64,000 nucleotides of DNA from Erwinia sp. ErVv1. GTDB taxonomy: Bacteria > Pseudomonadota > Gammaproteobacteria > Enterobacterales > Enterobacteriaceae. The stretch spans positions 68,512-132,511 of the forward strand of contig NZ_CDPK01000008.1 in NCBI RefSeq assembly GCF_900068895.1, read 5' to 3'. Below, in pieces: positions 53,086 to 62,303 of this stretch. The position numbers and the translations under genes are program-made. The first letter of the stretch is position 1. Each line of letters starts with the position of its first letter. The notes under the pieces are model-generated. The model had not been told where the DNA came from. It made no database searches and saw nothing but the letters and a program-made list of their open reading frames with translations.

Positions 53086-53856
53086 CTACGTCCTTAATCC
53101 CCTGCCGCGCTCAATAAGCACCCAAACCAGCAGATAAAATACCGCGATAAAACCCGCTAATACGGCCAGGGTGAAAAACAGCGGCACATCGTTAATCCCC
53201 AAAAAGCCAAAGCGGAAGCCGCTGATCATATAAACAATGGGATTCAGCTTCGACACCATCTGCCAGAAAGGCGGCAGCAGCGTCAGCGAGTAGAATACAC
53301 CGCCGAGATAAGTCAGGGGCGTCAGCACGAACGTAGGGATCAGGCTGATATCATCGAACGTGCGGGCAAACACCGCGTTGAGCAAACCGGCAAGGGAAAA
53401 CAAAATCGCCGTCAGCACCAGCGTCACCGAGACCATCAGCCATGAATGAACGTGAAAAGGCACGAAAAACAGTGAAATAGCGGTAACCAGAATGCCTACG
53501 CAAATCCCTCGTGCGACGCCGCCGCCCACATACCCGGCAATAATGACGTGCGTGGGCACCGGCGCGACCAGCAGTTCTTCAATATTGCGTTGAAACTTGG
53601 CGCTGAAAAACGACGAGGCCACGTTGGCATAGGCATTGGTTATCACCGCCATCATAATCAGACCCGGCACGATAAATTGCATATAGGAAAAACCGTGCAT
53701 ATCGCCGATGCGCGAGCCAATCAGATTGCCGAAAATAATAAAGTAGAGCGTCATGGTGATCACCGGCGGCACCAGCGTCTGGATCCAGATGCGGGCAAAG
53801 CGGTTAATCTCTTTTCCCCAGATGCTTTTCAGCGCTACCCAGTATAAATGTGTCAT
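53086..53856 (-). CDS. yadH: ABC-2 type transporter permease YadH
   Basis: Membrane part of the YadGH exporter; substrate unknown. 256 aa with about six hydrophobic segments and the ABC-2 signature region (LTPLTYLGGVFYSLTLLPPF). ATG 53856 overlaps the yadG stop (ATGA), so the two are coupled. Confidence 0.94.
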   Translation of the reverse strand: MTHLYWVALKSIWGKEINRFARIWIQTLVPPVITMTLYFIIFGNLIGSRIGDMHGFSYMQFIVPGLIMMAVITNAYANVASSFFSAKFQRNIEELLVAPVPTHVIIAGYVGGGVARGICVGILVTAISLFFVPFHVHSWLMVSVTLVLTAILFSLAGLLNAVFARTFDDISLIPTFVLTPLTYLGGVFYSLTLLPPFWQMVSKLNPIVYMISGFRFGFLGINDVPLFFTLAVLAGFIAVFYLLVWVLIERGRGLRT

Positions 53857-54779
53857 GCTTTATCTCCTGTACGACCGTTAACCAGGTCGACAAACAGCTC
53901 CTCGAGTCGGTTAGCCTTGTTACGCATACTTAAAACCTGCACACCCTGATGGCTGAGCTGACTGAACACGCTATTCAACCCCTGCTCACGCAGCACTTCG
54001 ACCTCCAGCGTGGAGGTATCCACCAGCCGGTACTGAAAACCTTCCAACTGAGGCAGCGGGCTTTTCGCCGCCAGATCGAGAATAAAGGTTTCCGATTTCA
54101 GCTTGGAGAGCAGCCCTTTCATGGTGGTGTTTTCCACCAGTTCCCCGCTCTGAATAATGCCGATATTGCGGCACAGCATCTCTGCCTCTTCCAGATAGTG
54201 GGTGGTCAGAATAATGGTGGTGCCTCTGGCATTGAGATCCTGCAGGAAAGTCCACATCGAGCGGCGCAGTTCAATATCCACCCCGGCGGTTGGCTCATCC
54301 AGAATCAGCAGCTTAGGCTCGTGCATCAGCGCACGAGCGATCATCAGACGGCGCTTCATTCCTCCGGAAAGCATACGGGCACGTTCGTCACGCTTGTCCC
54401 ACAGATCCAGCTGCTTTAAGTATTTTTCAGCGCGCTTAATTGCCTCGGCTTTAACCACGCCATACAGGCCCGCCTGGCTGACCACAATCTGCATCACGGT
54501 TTCAAACTGGTTGAAGTTAAACTCCTGCGGCACCAGCCCCAGCTGACGCTTCGCGTTGACCATATCCTGCTGCAGGTCGTAACCAAACACCCGGACTTTG
54601 CCCGCTGTTTTATTCACCAGCGAGCTGATGATACCAATGGTGGTGGATTTCCCCGCCCCGTTAGGCCCGAGGAGCGCGTAGAAGTCGCCCGCTTCCACGT
54701 TCAAATCAATTCCCTTGAGGGCCTGAACGCCACCCGCATAGGTTTTGGTCAGTTTTTCAAGTTCCAGTGCATAAGTCAT
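53853..54779 (-). CDS. yadG: ABC transporter ATPase YadG
   Basis: ATPase partner of YadH. 308 aa: Walker A GPNGAGKST near residue 38, signature LSGGMKRRLMIARAL, Walker B LLILDEPTAGVD, and a C-terminal extension as in DrrA-type exporters. ATG 54779. Divergent from can with a 107-bp gap. Confidence 0.95.
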   Translation of the reverse strand: MTYALELEKLTKTYAGGVQALKGIDLNVEAGDFYALLGPNGAGKSTTIGIISSLVNKTAGKVRVFGYDLQQDMVNAKRQLGLVPQEFNFNQFETVMQIVVSQAGLYGVVKAEAIKRAEKYLKQLDLWDKRDERARMLSGGMKRRLMIARALMHEPKLLILDEPTAGVDIELRRSMWTFLQDLNARGTTIILTTHYLEEAEMLCRNIGIIQSGELVENTTMKGLLSKLKSETFILDLAAKSPLPQLEGFQYRLVDTSTLEVEVLREQGLNSVFSQLSHQGVQVLSMRNKANRLEELFVDLVNGRTGDKA

Positions 54780-54886
54780 AGGTTAAAGAGTGCCCTGTTT
54801 TGTGTGGTTTGCTTGTTTGACGTTTTAAATCACGCCGTGTTGACCTATATTAACGCCACGCATTTCGAGTATCGGTCGACACAACT

Positions 54887-55549
54887 ATGAAAGACATTAA
54901 TACCCTTATCAGCAACAACCGCGAATGGTCCCGACTGCTGAAAGAGGAAGATCCGGGCTTCTTTGAGCGCCTGTCACTGGCCCAGAAGCCCCGCTTTCTC
55001 TGGATTGGCTGTTCCGACAGCCGCGTCCCGGCCGAGCGCCTCACCGGCCTGGAACCGGGTGAACTCTTCGTTCACCGCAACGTTGCTAATCTGGTGATTC
55101 ACACGGACTTAAACTGCCTCTCTGTCGTGCAGTACGCCGTTGAAGTACTGGAAGTGGAGCACATCATCATTTGCGGTCACTACGGCTGCGGCGGCGTACA
55201 GGCGGCGGTGGAAAATCCTGAGCTGGGCCTGATTAACAACTGGCTGCTGCATATCCGCGATCTGTGGTACAAGCATAGTTCGTTACTGGGTGAGCTGCCG
55301 CCGGAAAAACGCTTTGATAAACTCTGTGAAATCAACGTGATCGAACAGGTCTACAATCTGGGGCATTCTACTGTGATGCAGTCTGCCTGGAAGCGCGGCC
55401 AGAAAGTCACGATCCACGGCTGGGTTTACGGCATTCAGGACGGCTATCTGCGCGATCTGGAAGTGACCGCCACCAGCCGCGAAACCCTTGAGCAGCGCTA
55501 TCGCCACGGTATTGCTAACCTGCTTAACGAGCTTGAAAGCCCCAACTGA
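54887..55549 (+). CDS. can: Beta-class carbonic anhydrase
   Basis: Interconverts CO2 and bicarbonate and supplies bicarbonate for growth in air. 220 aa; zinc ligands C42, D44, H98 and C101 at the E. coli positions, typical of the type II enzymes inhibited by bicarbonate. ATG 54887. Convergent with hpt across a shared hairpin. Confidence 0.97.
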   Translation: MKDINTLISNNREWSRLLKEEDPGFFERLSLAQKPRFLWIGCSDSRVPAERLTGLEPGELFVHRNVANLVIHTDLNCLSVVQYAVEVLEVEHIIICGHYGCGGVQAAVENPELGLINNWLLHIRDLWYKHSSLLGELPPEKRFDKLCEINVIEQVYNLGHSTVMQSAWKRGQKVTIHGWVYGIQDGYLRDLEVTATSRETLEQRYRHGIANLLNELESPN

Positions 55550-55572
55550 TTGCAGGCGACGCATCATATAAC

Positions 55573-55591
55573 AGGCCGGGAAACCCGGCCT
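55573..55591. terminator. Bidirectional hairpin between can and hpt
   Basis: AGGCCGGG and CCCGGCCT form a perfect 8-bp stem with an AAA loop. A second inverted repeat, TTTGTGCG (55598-55605) and CGCACAAA (55628-55635), lies next to the hpt end. T-runs are short in both directions, so they are probably of medium strength. Confidence 0.65.
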
Positions 55592-55641
55592 TAGTCGTTT
55601 GTGCGCAGGTCCGGCTGCCCGGCCCGTCGCACAAATGTTCC

Positions 55642-56178
55642 TTACTCTTCCAGCATAACCACGTTGCCAACGTACGGCAGGTGACGATAACGCTGGGCGT
55701 AATCAATGCCGTAGCCAACAACAAACTTATCCGCAATAGTAAAGCCGACGTACTCAACCGGTACCTCGACTTCACGACGTGAAGGTTTATCCAACAGGGT
55801 GCAGATTGCCAGTGATTTCGGCTGGCGCAGGCTGAGAATATCGCGAACTTTGCTCAACGTGTTGCCGGAGTCGATGATGTCTTCAACAATCAGTACGTCC
55901 TTGCCGCGAATATCCTCATCCAGGTCCTTAAGGATTTTGACATCCCGGGTGGTGGACATACCGCTGCCGTAGCTGGATGCGGTCATAAAGTCGACCTCGT
56001 GAGGCACGTCGATTTTACGGCAGAGATCGGCCATAAACATAAAAGAGCCGCGCAGCAGCCCGACCAGCACCATTTCGCTGCCGCTGTCACGGTACTGCTC
56101 CGTGATCTGCTGGCCCAATTCTGCGATACGTTTGGCGATCTCTGCCTCAGAGATCATTACTTCTACGGTATGTTTCAT
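55642..56178 (-). CDS. hpt: Hypoxanthine phosphoribosyltransferase
   Basis: Purine salvage, converting hypoxanthine (and guanine) with PRPP to nucleotides. 178 aa; PRPP loop [17 protein letters not shown] 56178, [18 protein letters not shown] as in E. coli. It is the last gene of the conserved block; what follows is accessory. Confidence 0.96.
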   Translation of the reverse strand: MKHTVEVMISEAEIAKRIAELGQQITEQYRDSGSEMVLVGLLRGSFMFMADLCRKIDVPHEVDFMTASSYGSGMSTTRDVKILKDLDEDIRGKDVLIVEDIIDSGNTLSKVRDILSLRQPKSLAICTLLDKPSRREVEVPVEYVGFTIADKFVVGYGIDYAQRYRHLPYVGNVVMLEE

Positions 56179-56639
56179 AAATCACTTATCTCACTGATTT
56201 TATTCAGTTAATCGCTATGCAAAGCTTGTTTAAAATCAAGGTATTGATACACCGACTGATATACGGTACATCGCACAGTCATGTACAACAGCCATAGCAT
56301 GAGTACCTTTTGAAGCGATGGATTATATCAGGGAAGACAGGTTGTGACTTAAAAGGGCCGAAACAAATTCGCCCCGCACGAGGGATATCGCCTTGTTCAT
56401 AGACGATCCAAGCGTTTAAACTCTGAAGCTGCTCTGTCCCACAAGTCTGTAAACTTCTCCCAGCTGCCTGCACCACCCCGGTACTCGCTATAGCTTGAAT
56501 TAATGGCCAGCGGCGGCTCACGTCTGAGTGCCACTGTTCAGGATATACATGAAAATATAAAGAAAACCCCCGTCAGAGACAGGGGTATAACTGGGTAAGC
56601 ATGAGTACAAATAATCTACAAAATTTTTTATTCGGTTGC
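56179..56639. other. 461-bp gap next to hpt with a possible gene fragment
   Basis: It contains the hpt promoter side and a minus-strand frame of 45 codons (GTG 56534 to TGA 56397) whose product has protein-like composition (e.g. SYSEYRGGAGSWEKFTDLWD, LDRL at the end). It looks like the C-terminal tail of a lost gene; I cannot name a family. Another minus frame of 80 codons (56279-56521) overlaps it and looks less natural. A CCCCCGTC...GACAGGGG hairpin lies at 56566-56585, near the DUF1493 gene end. Confidence 0.4.
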
Positions 56640-56963
56640 TCAGTCATAAAGCCAGCGCCCCGCTTTTGCGGACTCAACAAGCATTCTGACGGTAAACGGC
56701 TGAGGTTTATGTCGATCCGATCGTAAACGGGCTGGCATTAAACGATTAGGGAGAAACGGCAATATAAGTATTGGGAAATAACGACGCCAGTCTATAGAGC
56801 TACAATCAACACCAAAAACCTCAACATATTTATCGACCAGCTCATAGACATCTTCACGAACAGTCAGATATTTACCTGTACTGAGCGATGAATCAATATC
56901 AAGCGCCTTGCAGCGTAATTCATCTCTTACAAATTTAAGCACAGCATCATCGACAGAAGTCAT
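56640..56963 (-). CDS. DUF1493 family protein
   Basis: 107 aa acidic small protein. The N-terminal half resembles an acyl-carrier-like helical fold (VLKFVRDELR...LSTGKYLTVREDVYELVDKY), followed by DWRRYFP and the C-terminal PFTVRMLVESAKAGRWLYD, which I recognise as the DUF1493 end pattern. Function unknown; found scattered in Salmonella and relatives. ATG 56963 overlaps the upstream gene's stop (ATGA), so the two form an operon. Confidence 0.68.
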   Translation of the reverse strand: MTSVDDAVLKFVRDELRCKALDIDSSLSTGKYLTVREDVYELVDKYVEVFGVDCSSIDWRRYFPILILPFLPNRLMPARLRSDRHKPQPFTVRMLVESAKAGRWLYD

Positions 56964-57400
56964 ATTCTGTCCTCAGGTTTAACCATGAGGTTATAGTGCC
57001 AGATGGTTCTGTGCGAAATCATGGTTATATCATAAAAAGTGATCGCTACCCCTACCCACGGCAACCATCTTCCTATGAGACCGCCTAAACTCGCAGTTCT
57101 CGCCCACCGACCATTAATTAATGTTTTCCAGGTAGGGGAACGCCAGCGACTATCTAACCGATACGAAATCATTCTGCGCAGACCTAACGACAAAAGGCTT
57201 GTTCCCCTTGTCGCTGTTTTGGGTTTTCCAGGAACGTGAACTATGTTAAAGCTACCTACAATTGTAGCAAAAGCAAAAACATCTAAACCGTCCAGTTGCT
57301 TTTCTGCCTCATCCACCAGAATCCAGAAAGCAAGCTCACCCGGAGGCAGGTTACACATCCCTTTGAAATATTAGCCATTAAGTTGTTCAAACGTATCCAT
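56960..57400 (-). pseudogene. STM2901-type protein gene with in-frame stop at codon 10
   Basis: From ATG 57400, with AAGGAG upstream, the frame reads MDTFEQLNG, then TAA (57371-57373), then YFKGMCNLPPGELAFW and on to 56960 with no other stop. The N-terminus resembles the start I recall for STM2901-type proteins, so the TAA looks like a nonsense mutation in an otherwise whole gene of about 146 codons. ATG 57358 could restart translation and give 132 aa (GKPKTATRGTSL, hydrophobic GRWLPWVGVAITFYD, end VKPEDRI), but its ribosome site is poorly spaced. Coupled to the DUF1493 gene. Confidence 0.55.
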
Positions 57401-57814
57401 ACATGCTCCTTGCTAATGATTATCCTATCTTAGATCACTGGGTTACAGTTGGCACACGTCAAATGCTTTTGGCAAAGGCTTCATTCATGCTCTAACAGCT
57501 TATTCGACACTGGCAGACCATGTTCACGGTAGCTGACCGGGCTGAACTTCCGGGCGGCTTTCGCCCTCAGCCCCTGAACACGCAGGCTGGCAATTTCAAC
57601 GGACATTTCCTGCTCACGTTCGGAAGGGAAATGTGCATTTTTGAGCTTGCTGCGGCAGACAGACGTATAGACTTCCAAATTCGATGTTAACGAAATTTTA
57701 TAATGCAAAAGCTTCTATAGATAGACCGTTAATTCATTTACAGCCGCGATTATGCGCATGATAACGTACGCTGAATTTATCCCTTTTCAGCACGCCACAT
57801 CGGCAGGAGATTGC
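57401..57814. other. 414-bp gap with an IS3-type fragment
   Basis: Between the STM2901-type gene and the PLP enzyme gene. It holds the transposase remnant described separately and, right of it, an AT-rich stretch (57660-57760) likely to contain the promoter of the PLP gene. Confidence 0.5.
57481..57600 (-). mobile_element. IS3-family transposase (orfB) fragment
   Basis: About 38 codons of the minus frame ending at 57481 (within a 75-codon frame opening at 57708) match the part of IS3-type orfB just before the DDE domain: [20 protein letters not shown] then [11 protein letters not shown] and a stop. I recall this segment from IS3 elements of Erwinia/Pantoea and other enterobacteria. No terminal inverted repeats or catalytic domain remain, so this is a dead remnant. 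Confidence 0.72.
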
Positions 57815-59098
57815 ATGGCTACCCCCCATTCTAAAAAGACGCATATCGGCACGCGCGAGCTACAGCCCGAAACGCAAATGGTAAACTACGGCTACGATCC
57901 GGCCCTTTCAGAAGGCGCGGTTAAGCCTCCGGTTTTTCTGACGTCTACCTTTGTCTTTAACAGCGCTGAGGAGGGGAAGGACTTTTTTGACTACGTTTCC
58001 GGGCGGAGGGAACCGCCGGAGGGCGGTGCCAATGGGCTGGTTTACTCGCGCTTTAACCATCCCAATAGCGAAATCGTTGAGGACCGGCTGGCTCTCTATG
58101 AGCGAACCGACAGTGCGGCGCTTTTCTCCTCCGGTATGTCAGCCATCTCCACCACCCTGCTGGCCTTTGTTAAACCCGGCGATGCCATTCTCCATTCCCA
58201 ACCGCTGTACGGTGGAACGGAAACGCTGCTGACGAAGACTTTCCGTCAGCTCAACGTGGCTACCGTGGGTTTCTCTGACGGCGTTAATGAAGCCTCCATT
58301 CAGGCGGCGGCAAACGAGGCCATGCAACAGGGACGCGTGTCGGTGATCCTGATTGAATCTCCTGCCAACCCCACCAATAGCCTGGTGGATATTGCGCTTA
58401 TTAGTCGGGTTGCGGACGCTATTGAGCAACAGCAGCAGCATCGCCCGCTTATTGCCTGCGACAACACGCTGCTCGGGCCGGTTTTCCAGCGTCCCATCGA
58501 GCAGGGCGCAGATATTTCGCTCTACTCCCTGACGAAATATGTTGGCGGGCATTCGGATCTCATCGCCGGGGCAGCAATGGGCAGTAAAGCGCTTATCAGG
58601 CAGATTAAGGCGCTGCGGAGTGCCATCGGCACGCAGCTCGATCCGCACTCCTGCTGGATGATTGGCCGCTCGCTGGAAACGCTGTCGCTGCGGATGGAGC
58701 GGGCGAACGATAATGCTGCCGCCGTGGCGGCGTTCCTGCGCAACCACCCCAAAATCGAAAAGCTGCACTATCTCTCCTTTTTGCATCCCGACTCTCCGGC
58801 AGGTCAGACGTTCAGTAAACAGTGCAGTGGCGCGGGCTCAACCTTCTCGTTTGACGTGGTGGGAGGTCAGCCCGCCGCTTTCAGGCTGCTTAACACCCTG
58901 GAGCTGTTTAAGCTGGCGGTAAGCCTGGGCGGTACCGAGTCTCTCGCCAGTCACCCGGCCAGCACCACGCACTCCGGCGTGCCCGCGGACGTACGCGCGC
59001 GCATCGGTATTAGTGAGTCAACTATTCGGGTGTCCATTGGGATAGAGAACCGGGACGATTTGATTGAAGATCTGCGCCTGGCGCTGGAACAGCTCTGA
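57815..59098 (+). CDS. Cys/Met metabolism PLP-dependent enzyme (cystathionine gamma-synthase family)
   Basis: Fold-type I PLP enzyme of the MetB/MetC/methionine gamma-lyase group. 427 aa; the PLP lysine lies in [16 protein letters not shown], phosphate-binding SSGMSAIST, and substrate region [17 protein letters not shown]. The N-terminal segment with [13 protein letters not shown] and an insert before [11 protein letters not shown] marks a subgroup often annotated only as family member; the exact reaction (lyase or synthase) cannot be read off. ATG 57815 has AGGAG six bases upstream. It converges with the LysR gene, 7 bases away. Confidence 0.88.
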   Translation: MATPHSKKTHIGTRELQPETQMVNYGYDPALSEGAVKPPVFLTSTFVFNSAEEGKDFFDYVSGRREPPEGGANGLVYSRFNHPNSEIVEDRLALYERTDSAALFSSGMSAISTTLLAFVKPGDAILHSQPLYGGTETLLTKTFRQLNVATVGFSDGVNEASIQAAANEAMQQGRVSVILIESPANPTNSLVDIALISRVADAIEQQQQHRPLIACDNTLLGPVFQRPIEQGADISLYSLTKYVGGHSDLIAGAAMGSKALIRQIKALRSAIGTQLDPHSCWMIGRSLETLSLRMERANDNAAAVAAFLRNHPKIEKLHYLSFLHPDSPAGQTFSKQCSGAGSTFSFDVVGGQPAAFRLLNTLELFKLAVSLGGTESLASHPASTTHSGVPADVRARIGISESTIRVSIGIENRDDLIEDLRLALEQL

Positions 59099-59105
59099 CG
59101 CAGGC

Positions 59106-59993
59106 TCAGTACAGCAGCTCGCGGGCACAGGCGATAAAATCGCGCACCGCGCTGTTGTGCATATGCTTCTGCCAGCTTAACGTCAGCGTGGTGGTGGCTA
59201 ACGGGTCATCCAGATGGCAGTAGTCCACCTCCGGCACCATCACCGAAAGCTGGGTTTCCGGTGCCAGCGTGACGCCCATGCCGATGGCCACCAGACCAAT
59301 GGCGACGGAAACATCCCGGGTAAACTGAACCTTTTGCGGCGTAAAACCCGCGCGCAGGCAGGCTGAAAGCGTTGACCAGCCCAGACCCACCCCCGGTGGG
59401 TCCTGCTGGATAAGGAACGGCTCCTCTGCCAGATCGCTCAGGCTGATACGCGTGTTATGTAACTGCGGATGATGGTGCGGCAGCACCGCAATCAGCGGCC
59501 GGGTGGTCAAATCCAGATAATCCAGCTGCGCCTGGCGGGGAACGGGCGAACGCACCAGCGCAATATCCAGCTCATCATTTAACAGTAAGGTTAATTGCCG
59601 GTTAACATCATGTTCTTCAATGGCAATTTCTATCTCGGGACGGGCTTTTCGGTAACCGCTGATTAACATTGCCAGTACCGGATCGATAATAGATGAGCCT
59701 ACATAGCCCAGCCGAATCCGCCCTTTAAACCCCTTGCGCAGGCTTAACGCCGTTTCGCGAATCTTTTCATAGTGGCTGACCGCCAGGCGCGCATCCGCCA
59801 GCAGCTGCGCCCCCTCATGCGTTAATACCACGCTGCGCCGGTTACGTAAAAACAGCATCACCCCCCACTCCTGTTCCAGCGCCTTAATATGCTGGCTTAA
59901 TGCTGGCTGGGCGATATTCAGCCTGAGCGCCGCCTTACCGAAATGAAGTTCTTCGGCCAGGACCACAAAGGAGTGCAGTTGACGATTGTCCAT
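59106..59993 (-). CDS. LysR-family transcriptional regulator
   Basis: 295 aa: N-terminal winged helix-turn-helix (LHFGKAALRLNIAQPALSQH) and a C-terminal effector-binding domain. Divergent from the decarboxylase gene with a 186-bp gap, the standard arrangement for a LysR activator and its target. The ligand is unknown; an aromatic acid would fit the neighbours. Confidence 0.93.
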   Translation of the reverse strand: MDNRQLHSFVVLAEELHFGKAALRLNIAQPALSQHIKALEQEWGVMLFLRNRRSVVLTHEGAQLLADARLAVSHYEKIRETALSLRKGFKGRIRLGYVGSSIIDPVLAMLISGYRKARPEIEIAIEEHDVNRQLTLLLNDELDIALVRSPVPRQAQLDYLDLTTRPLIAVLPHHHPQLHNTRISLSDLAEEPFLIQQDPPGVGLGWSTLSACLRAGFTPQKVQFTRDVSVAIGLVAIGMGVTLAPETQLSVMVPEVDYCHLDDPLATTTLTLSWQKHMHNSAVRDFIACARELLY

Positions 59994-60179
59994 CAGTAAT
60001 AAAAATTCCTTATCAGAAAGGCGTTATTTATTATTGGACATATATCACCGGGGTCCTGAAACTGCAAGGACAGCAGCGGCAGGCAGGGCCATCAGCGACT
60101 GACCTCGCGGCTGCTGACGGCTGCGTCAGTAGAGTCCGGGCTGGCGTGATGGTGATGAAATGCGTTGAGGTTTATTAAG
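59994..60179. promoter_or_regulatory. Divergent control region, LysR gene / decarboxylase operon
   Basis: 186 bp. The left half is AT-rich (TTATTTATTATTGGACATAT near 60024) and could hold promoters and the LysR operator; several T-N11-A candidates exist, none decisive. The right half is GC-rich and holds the decarboxylase leader. Confidence 0.45.
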
Positions 60180-61679
60180 ATGTCTGAAAAGAATAAACAG
60201 GATACCCAGCCAAAGGTCACAGACCTTCGCTCCGCACTGGCACTCCTGAGTCAGTATGATGACGAGTTGATTTATACCGATGAACCCGTCGATCCCATTG
60301 CCGAGCTATCCGGTGTTTATCGTTACGTTGGGGCCAACGGTACCGTGCAGCGTCCTACTCAAATCGGGCCAGCCATGATTTTCAATAAAATCAAAGGCTA
60401 TGATGATATGCGCGTCCTGATTGGCCTGCTGTCATCGCGTAAACGCGTGGCGCGCCTGTTTGGTACCACTCCTGAAAAGCTGGCCTTTATGCTGAAGGAT
60501 TCAGTCAATACGCCAATTGCCCCTGTCGTTATCCCGCGTGAAAAAGCCGCCTGTCAGGAAGTGGTGCACCTGGCAACCGATCCCGATTTCGATATTCTTA
60601 AGCTGCTGCCCGCCCCGACCAATACCCCCGACGATGCCGGTCCCTACTTTACCCTGGGCATGTGCTATGCGGCCGATCCGGAAACCGGCGAACATGACGT
60701 GACCATTCACCGTCTGTGCGTGCAGAGTAAAGATGAGATCTCCATGTACTTCGTGCCGGGTCGCCATCTGGATGTTTTCCGTCAGAAAGCCGAAGCTGCG
60801 GGCAAACCCCTGCCTATTTCAATCAGCATTGGTGTCGATCCCGCCATTGAAATCGGTGCCTGCTTTGAGCCACCGACCACGCCGTTGGGTTTTGATGAGC
60901 TGTCTATTGCCGGTAGCCTGCGTAACCAGGCGGTTGAGCTGGTGGACTGCGTCAGCGTCAAAGCACGCGGTATCGCTAACGCCGAAGTGGTGATTGAGGG
61001 TGAATTACTGCCTAACGTTCGGGTTCGCGAAGATCAGAACACCAATACCGGCAAAGCCATGCCAGAGTTCCCCGGCTACACCGGTGACGCTCAGGCAGAA
61101 GTGCCGGTGATCAAAGTGAAAGCCATTACCCATCGTCGCCACCCCATTTTGCAGACCTGCATTGGTCCCAGCGACGAACACACCAATATGGCCGGGATCC
61201 CAACCGAAGCCAGTATTCTGCAAATGGTTGAACGCGCCCTGCCCGGCTTCGTTCAGAATGTGCACTGCCCGTCACCGGGAACCGGCAAGTATCTGGCGGT
61301 GTTGCAGGTCAAAAAACGTTCTCTGGTGGATGAAGGACGGCAGAAACAGGCCGCGCTGCTGGCGTTCTCGGCCTTTTCCGAACTGAAGCACATTATGCTG
61401 GTGGATGAGGATGTCGATATCTTCGATCTCAGTGACGTGATGTGGGCGATGACGACGCGCTATCAGGCTGATGTCAGCACCACCTTAATTCCAGGCGTAC
61501 GCTGCCATCCGCTCGATCCCTCTTCGGATCCCGCTTTCAGCCCCTCCATCCGCGCCCATGGCATTGCCTGTAAAGCCATTTTTGACTGTACCGTGCCTTA
61601 TCATCTGAAAAAGAACTTTATCCGCAGCCAGTTCCTGGAGGTTGACGTTAACCGCTTTATTCCGGGCTTTAAAAAGTAA
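60180..61679 (+). CDS. UbiD-family decarboxylase, gallate decarboxylase LpdC-like
   Basis: Prenyl-FMN-dependent non-oxidative aromatic acid decarboxylase. 499 aa. Many segments match Lactobacillus plantarum gallate decarboxylase LpdC as I recall it: AELSGVYRYVGANGTVQRPT, FDILKLLPAPTNTPDDAGPY, GKAMPEFPGY, IGPSDEHTNMAGIPTEASIL, HPLDPSSDP. The catalytic glutamates expected for UbiD enzymes are available in the VVIEGELLP and PEFPGY segments. ATG 60180 has GAGG upstream; TTG 60165 is less likely. First gene of a run with ubiX and a DUF554 gene. The substrate (gallate, protocatechuate or another hydroxybenzoate) is inferred only. Confidence 0.85.
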   Translation: MSEKNKQDTQPKVTDLRSALALLSQYDDELIYTDEPVDPIAELSGVYRYVGANGTVQRPTQIGPAMIFNKIKGYDDMRVLIGLLSSRKRVARLFGTTPEKLAFMLKDSVNTPIAPVVIPREKAACQEVVHLATDPDFDILKLLPAPTNTPDDAGPYFTLGMCYAADPETGEHDVTIHRLCVQSKDEISMYFVPGRHLDVFRQKAEAAGKPLPISISIGVDPAIEIGACFEPPTTPLGFDELSIAGSLRNQAVELVDCVSVKARGIANAEVVIEGELLPNVRVREDQNTNTGKAMPEFPGYTGDAQAEVPVIKVKAITHRRHPILQTCIGPSDEHTNMAGIPTEASILQMVERALPGFVQNVHCPSPGTGKYLAVLQVKKRSLVDEGRQKQAALLAFSAFSELKHIMLVDEDVDIFDLSDVMWAMTTRYQADVSTTLIPGVRCHPLDPSSDPAFSPSIRAHGIACKAIFDCTVPYHLKKNFIRSQFLEVDVNRFIPGFKK

Positions 61680-61691
61680 ACAGGAGAAGGT

Positions 61692-62297
61692 ATGTCAGGG
61701 TCAGTCAATTTGCTGAAAAAACAGCGGCTGATAGTCGGTATCAGCGGTGCCTCCGGCTTTTCATACGGTGTCCAGGCGCTACGCTTCCTGCGCCAGGCTG
61801 AGATAGAAAGTCATCTGGTTATCTCGCCGTCTGCCCACCTCAATCGGGAGCACGAAACCGACCTGAGCGAGGAGGATGTGATGGCACTGGCGGATGTGGT
61901 GCATCCCATCCGGGCGGTCGGGGCCGCTATTTCCAGCGGCTCTTTTCAGACCATGGGCATGCTGGTTGCACCCTGTTCGATGCACTCCCTGGCTGCCATC
62001 GCCAGCGGCGTAACGGATAATCTACTGACCCGTGCAGCCGATGTGGTACTAAAAGAGCGCAGGCGGCTGGTGTTGATGGTGCGGGAAACGCCGCTCCACG
62101 CGGGTCATTTGCGCAATATGCAACGGGTAACGGACTGTGGCGGCATTATTTTCCCTCCGGTGCCAGCCCTGTACGCCAGGCCACAAAGCGTTGAGGAGAT
62201 CATTTCCCACAGCGTGGCGCGGGCGCTGGGTTTATTCGGTGTGGAGTGTGCGGAGCTGCCCCGCTGGGGTGAGACCGTAAGTTTAAACAAGGAGTGA
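61692..62297 (+). CDS. UbiX/Pad1-type flavin prenyltransferase
   Basis: Makes prenylated FMN from FMN and dimethylallyl phosphate, the cofactor of UbiD enzymes. 201 aa; FMN-binding [11 protein letters not shown] near residue 16, [20 protein letters not shown] in the middle, and [22 protein letters not shown] precedes ATG 61692, 12 bases after the decarboxylase. This is likely an operon-specific copy besides the housekeeping ubiX expected elsewhere, similar to LpdB or the B subunits of phenolic acid decarboxylases. Confidence 0.93.
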   Translation: MSGSVNLLKKQRLIVGISGASGFSYGVQALRFLRQAEIESHLVISPSAHLNREHETDLSEEDVMALADVVHPIRAVGAAISSGSFQTMGMLVAPCSMHSLAAIASGVTDNLLTRAADVVLKERRRLVLMVRETPLHAGHLRNMQRVTDCGGIIFPPVPALYARPQSVEEIISHSVARALGLFGVECAELPRWGETVSLNKE

Positions 62298-62303
62298 CAA
62301 GTC

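Noticed and set aside
52900-53137. Small plus-strand frames in the panD-yadH gap
   Set aside because: No ribosome sites, odd composition (many Arg, Pro and His), and they overlap the yadH end.
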